Shown here: positions 58,841 to 64,000 of the stretch, piece by piece | How positions within the stretch are numbered: position 1 is the first letter of the stretch | Layout: every line of letters starts with the position of its first letter | From: SAR116 cluster bacterium AG-390-L20 | Lineage (GTDB): Bacteria; Pseudomonadota; Alphaproteobacteria; Puniceispirillales; Marisalimonadaceae | Direction: 5' to 3' | Assembly: GCA_003278095.1 (NCBI GenBank) | Contig: QCHB01000006.1 | Coordinates: forward strand, 94,222 to 158,221 | DNA length: 64,000 nt | Notes under the pieces: model-generated | Databases searched by the model: none | What the model was told of the DNA's origin: nothing | The model's input: the letters and a program-made list of their open reading frames with translations, nothing else | Position numbers and translations under genes: made by a program

Positions 58841-59172
58841 TGTTTGCTAAGGTTTATCAATATAAATTTGGAACTGTTGCTGAAGCGAAGGTTGCAGCCT
58901 CTTTTTGTTCAGATAATTTAGGAAAAAAAATTAGTCAGTACAAATTTCAATCTCTAAATGTAATGATTGGTAAAGATGGAGATTTATCAATATTTATCAA
59001 ATTTGACACAATTGATAGATTAAAAAAATATGAAACAGAATCTGATGCTTTCATAAAAGAATTAAAACAGACATTTGTATTTAAAGAAAATCAATATGCT
59101 GGTGTTTTTGTTTATAATTATGAGGCAGAGGCTACTTCATCTGAAATTAAAATCTCGAATCCAGCGGCATAA
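58840..59172 (+). CDS. Small protein coupled to the GAF protein
   Basis: 110 residues with an alternating beta/alpha pattern (MFAKVYQYKFGTVAEAKVAAS, then LSIFIKFDTIDRLKKYE) that suggests a ferredoxin-like or dimeric alpha-beta-barrel fold. I do not recognise a specific family. Its ATG overlaps the GAF stop, so the two proteins are probably made in equal amounts and may interact. Confidence 0.6.
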   Translation: MFAKVYQYKFGTVAEAKVAASFCSDNLGKKISQYKFQSLNVMIGKDGDLSIFIKFDTIDRLKKYETESDAFIKELKQTFVFKENQYAGVFVYNYEAEATSSEIKISNPAA

Positions 59173-59289
59173 TTTATTCTTTTTCCTATTTTGTAAAATT
59201 TAAATAAGCGTTTAATAAACTTCCAATAGATTTATGTTTTAATTTATAATAAATATTCAAATAATTAATTTTTATTGGTGGGGGATATT

Positions 59290-60072
59290 TTGGAAAAAGA
59301 AAAAGAAAAAGAAAAACAGATTAGTATTATCTTATCTAAATACATACCAATGCTTAAAAATGAATATCAAGTTCATGAACTAAAAAAAGAACATCTTTTA
59401 AAAAATAAAGATCATGAAGAATGTTATATTATCAAAGAAGGCTCTGTATTAGCGAGAGATGAAAAAGGAAAAACTTTTACTTTAGAACCAGGTGCCCCAA
59501 TTGGTTTTGCTGAAGCTTTGATTTCAAAGCCATATGATTTAGATTATTTTTTAAAAGAAGACGTTACAGTTTTTGCTTTTAATAGTTCAAATTTACGTAA
59601 AGCATTTGCAGTTTCTTCATCTTTAACTCGCGGTATGATAAAATATTCTTTAGATAGAATTTTTCATAATAGTAAGAGTAAAACCTACCATCTAATTGAC
59701 GATGGATTTTTATCAAAGCAAAAGGTTAAGTTTCCTATTAAAGATTATAATGATGATGAAACTATCTTTATGAGAAATCAGAAGCCTAAATTCTTTTTTT
59801 ATGTTGAATCAGGTCAAGTGCAACTTGTATCAAAACTAGATAAAGTTATAGCTACTTTTAATCCAGGTGATTCATTTGGAGAAATGGCTTTGTTTACTGA
59901 CCGAGTTAGGTCTGCAACCGCTAAATCAGTTGGAAATACTACGGTACATGCAGTAGGAGTAGACTTTATCAAGGATTATTTTGAAAAAGAGGATACTTTA
60001 GTTAAGTTTGTCCTTATTTGTATTTTGGAAAGATTAAGAGCTATGAATAATTTACGAAATTTAATCACATAA
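59290..60072 (+). CDS. Tandem cyclic-nucleotide-binding-domain protein
   Basis: About 260 residues. Two cNMP-type beta-barrels are present. The second has the phosphate-binding cassette FGEMALFTDRVRSATA (near residues 196-211) with the expected Glu and Arg. The first has FAEALISKPYDLDY in that place and lacks the arginine, so it may not bind ligand. No helix-turn-helix is seen, so it is not a CRP-type regulator. The start is uncertain: TTG at 59290 follows GGTGGGGG, and TTG at 59275 is also in frame. Partner unknown. Confidence 0.75.
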   Translation: MEKEKEKEKQISIILSKYIPMLKNEYQVHELKKEHLLKNKDHEECYIIKEGSVLARDEKGKTFTLEPGAPIGFAEALISKPYDLDYFLKEDVTVFAFNSSNLRKAFAVSSSLTRGMIKYSLDRIFHNSKSKTYHLIDDGFLSKQKVKFPIKDYNDDETIFMRNQKPKFFFYVESGQVQLVSKLDKVIATFNPGDSFGEMALFTDRVRSATAKSVGNTTVHAVGVDFIKDYFEKEDTLVKFVLICILERLRAMNNLRNLIT

Positions 60073-60132
60073 ATATTTGTTAATCTCTTAAAATTTATAA
60101 TTTAAAATATTATCAATATTGAAGGATATATT

Positions 60133-61020
60133 TTGGATAGATGGATTGCTGTTGACTGGGGAACAAGTTCCTTTCGTGCCTATTTGATAATAGAAGATGT
60201 TGTATCTGATACCATTGAAACTAATGATGGAATGAAGTTTGTAAAAAATAACAACTTTGAAAATACTTTTATAAATTTAATTGAAAAATGGTTAATTAAA
60301 GACAAAAAAATAGATGTTTTTGCAAGTGGTATGGTGGGTGCCCGTCAAGGATGGATTGAAGCTCCATATCAAAAAGCTCCATGCAACTTAAATAACATTA
60401 ATTACATTTCACCTGTTTTAACTGATAATAGAATTTCTTTAAAAATTTTTTCTGGAATTTCACAGAATGATCCTCCAGATGTTATGCGTGGAGAGGAAAC
60501 ACAAATTGCTGGATTTCTCACCAATAATAAAAACTTTAAAGGCTCTATTTGCTTGCCAGGAACCCACAGCAAATGGATTAAAATCAATAAAAACAGTCTG
60601 GAAATATTTAGAACGTTTATGACAGGGGAGCTATTTGAAATAATTTCTAAGAATTCTGTGTTAAGCCATAGTATGATATCTGATAATTTAGAAAAAGCAG
60701 AGATTTTAAATTCAGCTAATAAAATAATGAATAAACCAGAACTTTTTGCTAACGCATTATTTCAACTTAGAGCGGATGATCTTATTAATTCCAAAGGAGC
60801 AATTATTTATAGATCTAGACTATCAGGATATTTGCTGGCTTTGGAATTGATAGGTAGTTTAGAGTTTTGGAAAAATAATGATATAGTTTTGATAGGAAAT
60901 GTCGATTTGATTGAGATATACGAGAACGTATTAATAAAAAAAGTTTCTTCAATACAAAAATTTAACTCTGTAGATATGGTATTAAAAGGTTTGCAGCATT
61001 TTAAAGATAAACTTAATTAA
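60133..61020 (+). CDS. dgoK: DgoK, 2-dehydro-3-deoxygalactonokinase
   Basis: 295 residues. AVDWGTSSFRAYLI, ASGMVGARQGWIEAPYQKAPC, VMRGEETQIAGFL and CLPGTHSKWI are the family signatures. It phosphorylates 2-keto-3-deoxygalactonate (KDGal) with ATP. The start is TTG at 60133, 6 bp after AAGGA. dgoA follows after 9 bp, so the two form an operon for the De Ley-Doudoroff route. Confidence 0.92.
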   Translation: MDRWIAVDWGTSSFRAYLIIEDVVSDTIETNDGMKFVKNNNFENTFINLIEKWLIKDKKIDVFASGMVGARQGWIEAPYQKAPCNLNNINYISPVLTDNRISLKIFSGISQNDPPDVMRGEETQIAGFLTNNKNFKGSICLPGTHSKWIKINKNSLEIFRTFMTGELFEIISKNSVLSHSMISDNLEKAEILNSANKIMNKPELFANALFQLRADDLINSKGAIIYRSRLSGYLLALELIGSLEFWKNNDIVLIGNVDLIEIYENVLIKKVSSIQKFNSVDMVLKGLQHFKDKLN

Positions 61021-61029
61021 GAGAAAATT

Positions 61030-61671
61030 TTGAGTTATAAAGAGAATATTTTTAAATCTAGAAGACCGCTAATTGCTATTTTAAGAGGTATATCTCCTCT
61101 TGAAGCTGAAAGTGTTTCAGATGTATTAATTGAAGCTGGAATAAGTATGATAGAAGTTCCTCTTAACTCACCAAAACCTTATGAAACAATAGAAAGAATG
61201 GTAAAATTCCATGGGGAAAATGGTATTTTTGGCGCAGGAACAGTCTTAAAGGAAAATGAGGTTTATCGAGTGGCTGAAATAGGAGGAAAAATTATAGTTT
61301 CTCCTAATTTGAATACTTTAGTTATACGAAAAACAAAAGAACTAAACATGCTAAGCTTTCCTGGGGTTTTCACAGCATCAGAATGTTTTGATGCTTTGGA
61401 TGCTGGTGCTGATGGGTTAAAGTTTTTTCCAGCCTCATTATTAAAAGAAGATAATTTTAAAGCCTTATCTGCAGTCCTTCCAAAAAATATTGTTTCAATT
61501 GCTGTTGGTGGCATTAATGAAAATAAATTCAAAAGTTGGTTGCAAGTAAATATTACAGCTTTTGGTTTAGGTTCAAACCTTTATAAACCTGGTATGTTAA
61601 TTGAAGAAGTAAAGTTGAAGGCACAACAGATTGTAAGATCCTATGATCAGTGTATTATAGATATTTCTTAG
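61030..61671 (+). CDS. dgoA: DgoA, 2-dehydro-3-deoxy-6-phosphogalactonate aldolase
   Basis: 213 residues of the KDPG/KDPGal aldolase family. The start region is RRPLIAILRGISPLEAESV, the catalytic glutamate is in EVPLNSP, and the Schiff-base lysine is in GLKFFPAS. It cleaves KDPGal to pyruvate and glyceraldehyde-3-phosphate. The start is TTG at 61030. Position next to dgoK favours KDPGal over KDPG as substrate. Confidence 0.9.
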   Translation: MSYKENIFKSRRPLIAILRGISPLEAESVSDVLIEAGISMIEVPLNSPKPYETIERMVKFHGENGIFGAGTVLKENEVYRVAEIGGKIIVSPNLNTLVIRKTKELNMLSFPGVFTASECFDALDAGADGLKFFPASLLKEDNFKALSAVLPKNIVSIAVGGINENKFKSWLQVNITAFGLGSNLYKPGMLIEEVKLKAQQIVRSYDQCIIDIS

Positions 61672-61683
61672 GTTAATTAATAA

Positions 61684-63339
61684 ATGAAAAAAAATAAATC
61701 AAACAATTTTCTTAAAGATAAAGATTTATCAAACGATATTCTATTTCTTAAGAATTTATTATCTCCATTGGAATTGAGGCGAGACTTATTAATTGAACAC
61801 TTGCATCTAATTCAAGACCATTTTGGATTTTTATCAGAAAAAAACCTTATTGTACTAGCTGAATTACTTAACATAAGTAGTGTTGAAGTTTATGAAGTAG
61901 CTTCATTTTATGCGCATTTTGACATAGTTAAAGATGGAGAATTAACTCCACCTAAAACCACCATAAGAGTTTGTAATTCCTTGTCTTGTGAGTTATTTGG
62001 CTCTAAAAAATTAGAAAATGATTTAACTGAAAAATACCAAGGACAAGATTTAAGAGTTCTTAGAGCTCCATGTATGGGAAGATGTAGTTCTGCCCCAGTT
62101 TTAGAAATTGGCCATTACCATATTGAAAATGCAAGTTTAGAAAAAGTTGATCAAGCCATAAAAAACAATAGAAGTAAACCAGACATACCTAATTATGAAA
62201 CTTTTGAAAATTATATCAAAAAAGGTGGATACGAACAAACTATTAAGATCAAAGCCGGTAAAGAAAATTGGTATGAAAATATTGTAGAGGCAGATTTAAG
62301 AGGTTTAGGAGGAGCAGGGTTTAGAACTGCAAAAAAATGGGAGCTTGTTTCAAAGGAACCTGGTCCAAGATATTTAGCAGTTAATGGGGACGAGGGTGAA
62401 CCAGGAACTTTTAAAGATAAGCATTATCTAGAAACAGAACCTCACATGTTTTTAGAAGGCGCTTTAATGGCATCAATTGCAGTATCCGCTGAAAAATGTT
62501 TTATTTATATAAGAGATGAATATCCAGCAATTTTATATATTTTGAAAAAAGAAATTATAAAACTTGAAGAGGCAAAAATTATTCCGGTTGGGTTCTTTGA
62601 CATAAGAAGAGGTGCTGGAGCTTACATTTGTGGTGAAGAAAGTGCCATGATAGAGAGCATAGAAGGGAAAAGAGGGTTACCTAGGCACAGACCACCTTAT
62701 GTAGGTCAGTCAGGTATATTTGGTAAACCTACTTTAGTTCATAATGTTGAAACACTTTATTGGGTGGCCAAAATAATAAGGAAAGGGCCTCAGATTTTTA
62801 CAGAAGTCAAAAAAAACAACAGAATAGGACTACGAAGTTTTTCTGTATCTGGCCGAATAAAAAACCCTGGATTATATTTGTTACCCTCTGGTTCTACAAT
62901 ATTAGATATAATAGAAGTTTCAGGTGGAATGGTTGAGGGACACAAATTTAAAGCTTATCAACCTGGAGGAGCATCATCGGGCCTTTTACCAGCTTCTATA
63001 TGTAACGTCCCATTAGATTTTGACACATTAGATGAATTTAATACATTCATAGGTTCTGCTGCTGTAGTTGTCTTATCCGATAAAGACAAAATTAAGGAAG
63101 TTGCTTTAAATATGATTAAATTTTTTAAATCAGAAAGTTGCGGTCAATGCACACCTTGTAGGGTTGGTTGTGAAAAGGCAGCTTCAATTATGGAAACACG
63201 TGATTGGGATATTTCTCTTTTAGAAGATCTGTGTGAGGTTATGGAAAGTTCTTCTATCTGTGGTTTGGGTCAGGCGGCAACTAATCCAATTAAGTCAAGT
63301 ATCATGTATTTTAGTGAAGAGATAAAAAGTAATGGCTGA
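61684..63339 (+). CDS. fdh1B: Formate dehydrogenase beta subunit (NuoE-NuoF fusion)
   Basis: 551 residues. The N-terminal NuoE-like [2Fe-2S] domain has C-x4-C (VCNSLSC) and C-x3-C (APCMGRC). The C-terminal NuoF-like domain has GLGGAGFRTAKKW for NADH/FMN, VNGDEGEPGTFKD, and SCGQCTPCRVGC for a [4Fe-4S] cluster. This fusion is the diaphorase subunit of the FDH1 type known from methylotrophs. It reduces NAD with electrons from the catalytic subunit. The next gene overlaps its stop by 8 bp. Confidence 0.88.
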   Translation: MKKNKSNNFLKDKDLSNDILFLKNLLSPLELRRDLLIEHLHLIQDHFGFLSEKNLIVLAELLNISSVEVYEVASFYAHFDIVKDGELTPPKTTIRVCNSLSCELFGSKKLENDLTEKYQGQDLRVLRAPCMGRCSSAPVLEIGHYHIENASLEKVDQAIKNNRSKPDIPNYETFENYIKKGGYEQTIKIKAGKENWYENIVEADLRGLGGAGFRTAKKWELVSKEPGPRYLAVNGDEGEPGTFKDKHYLETEPHMFLEGALMASIAVSAEKCFIYIRDEYPAILYILKKEIIKLEEAKIIPVGFFDIRRGAGAYICGEESAMIESIEGKRGLPRHRPPYVGQSGIFGKPTLVHNVETLYWVAKIIRKGPQIFTEVKKNNRIGLRSFSVSGRIKNPGLYLLPSGSTILDIIEVSGGMVEGHKFKAYQPGGASSGLLPASICNVPLDFDTLDEFNTFIGSAAVVVLSDKDKIKEVALNMIKFFKSESCGQCTPCRVGCEKAASIMETRDWDISLLEDLCEVMESSSICGLGQAATNPIKSSIMYFSEEIKSNG

Positions 63340-64000
63340 AAAAGTATCTTTTTTTCTCAATGGCAAGCCTGTGATTGCCAATAACAATGAGACAATATGG
63401 GACGTTTCTAAAAGACATGGTAAAATTATCCCTCATCTTTGCCATAGTGGAAAAACTGGATATAAACCCGATGGTAATTGTAGAGCCTGTGTTGTAGAAG
63501 TTAAGGGTGAAAAAGTATTAACCGCTTCTTGTATAAGAAAACCTATTGATGGAATGGAAGTTTTTACTAACAACCCAAAAGTAGAAAAGTCCCAAAAATT
63601 AGTTTTAGAATTACTTTTAACTGATCAACCAAAAATAAAACAGAAAACATATCAAGAGGATCACTTTTGGAATACACTTAATATAAAGCAAATTACCTCC
63701 TCTAGGTTTACTCCTAAAAACTCTGACACAGTCCCTAAGACTGATAACAGTCATCCTGCTATGACAGTTGCTTTAGACGCGTGTATACAATGCGGTTTGT
63801 GTATTAGGGCATGTAGAGATGTTCAAGTAAATGATGTGTTAGGCATGTCTGGAAGAGGAGCAAATAGTTATCCCGTATTTGATACAAACTCTTCAATGGG
63901 AGAAAGTAGTTGTGTAGGCTGCGGAGAATGTGTCCAAGCTTGTCCTACGGGTGCTCTTATTGAAACTTCTCTAATTAATGACGATAATAACCAAACAGTT
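63332..64000 (+). CDS. fdh1A: Formate dehydrogenase alpha subunit (5' part)
   Basis: The first 223 codons are present; the gene runs off the right edge. The N-terminus is a NuoG-like [2Fe-2S] domain (CHSGKTGYKPDGNCRACVVEV), followed by two ferredoxin-type clusters (CIQCGLCIRACRD and CVGCGECVQACPTGAL). The Mo/W catalytic domain would follow. The start ATG at 63332 overlaps the beta-subunit stop by 8 bp. With the beta subunit it forms an NAD-dependent formate dehydrogenase for energy or C1 oxidation. Confidence 0.88.
   Translation, partial: MAEKVSFFLNGKPVIANNNETIWDVSKRHGKIIPHLCHSGKTGYKPDGNCRACVVEVKGEKVLTASCIRKPIDGMEVFTNNPKVEKSQKLVLELLLTDQPKIKQKTYQEDHFWNTLNIKQITSSRFTPKNSDTVPKTDNSHPAMTVALDACIQCGLCIRACRDVQVNDVLGMSGRGANSYPVFDTNSSMGESSCVGCGECVQACPTGALIETSLINDDNNQTV

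Overview
The window is a gene-dense, AT-rich stretch of a bacterial chromosome. It looks like a streamlined, free-living, probably marine alphaproteobacterium. The markers are the cell-cycle regulator GcrA, heme synthesis from glycine by a HemA-type 5-aminolevulinate synthase, a one-cysteine DksA, a GAAC-N7-GAAC LexA-type site before recA, and the tig-clpP-clpX-lon-hup order. Streamlining shows in convergent genes that end 1-5 bp apart or overlap, and in frequent TTG starts. A low-GC lineage of the SAR116 kind would fit, but the sequence alone does not fix the genus.

Layout. 1-6013: end of sufB, then sufC, sufD, sufS, a SufT-like gene, sufA and an Atm1-type ABC exporter (Fe-S assembly and thiol/sulfur export). 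6015-11113: nadK, kdsD and the queuosine genes queA-tgt-queG. 11117-12768: glnK-amtB. 12982-17057: a solute-binding-like protein without a signal peptide, a DMT transporter, tRNA-Gly, hemH and hemA. 17275-21709: dksA, recA and alaS. 21721-28327: an aminotransferase, an unrecognised 454-residue protein, a LOG-family protein, a LysM protein, a CDP-alcohol phosphatidyltransferase, msrB, an AroE-like protein and gcrA. 28338-37418: pepN, a DEAD-box helicase, parE, glnA, glnB and an aminotransferase. 37517-44127: tRNA-His, tRNA-Leu, tig, clpP, clpX, lon and hup. 44161-50197: a methyltransferase, tRNA-Val, an SDR protein, a ferredoxin reductase, an epimerase-like protein, then a cobalamin riboswitch ahead of a BtuB-like receptor and a small membrane protein.

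50274-52503 is the most unusual region. The 3' part of tRNA-Asp is repeated exactly (46 bp) about 2.15 kb downstream. Between the copies lie one DndB-family protein with a DGQHR motif, one 73-residue unknown protein, and a pair of TTGTRCACA direct repeats near each end. There is no integrase and no other dnd gene. I read it as a minimal tRNA-Asp-integrated island carrying an orphan DndB.

52593-64000: a VOC protein, an MFS transporter, an amidohydrolase (possible lactonase), a HisC-like aminotransferase, an aldehyde dehydrogenase, a GAF/small-protein pair, a tandem cyclic-nucleotide-domain protein, KDGal kinase and KDPGal aldolase, and the start of a two-subunit NAD-dependent formate dehydrogenase. 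Together these suggest use of sugar acids and C1 compounds.

Links between regions: QueG is a cobalamin-dependent enzyme, and the B12-riboswitch receptor locus would supply its cofactor. glnK-amtB and glnB-glnA are the two halves of ammonium uptake and assimilation. Coordinates and motifs were read by eye; no database search was run.
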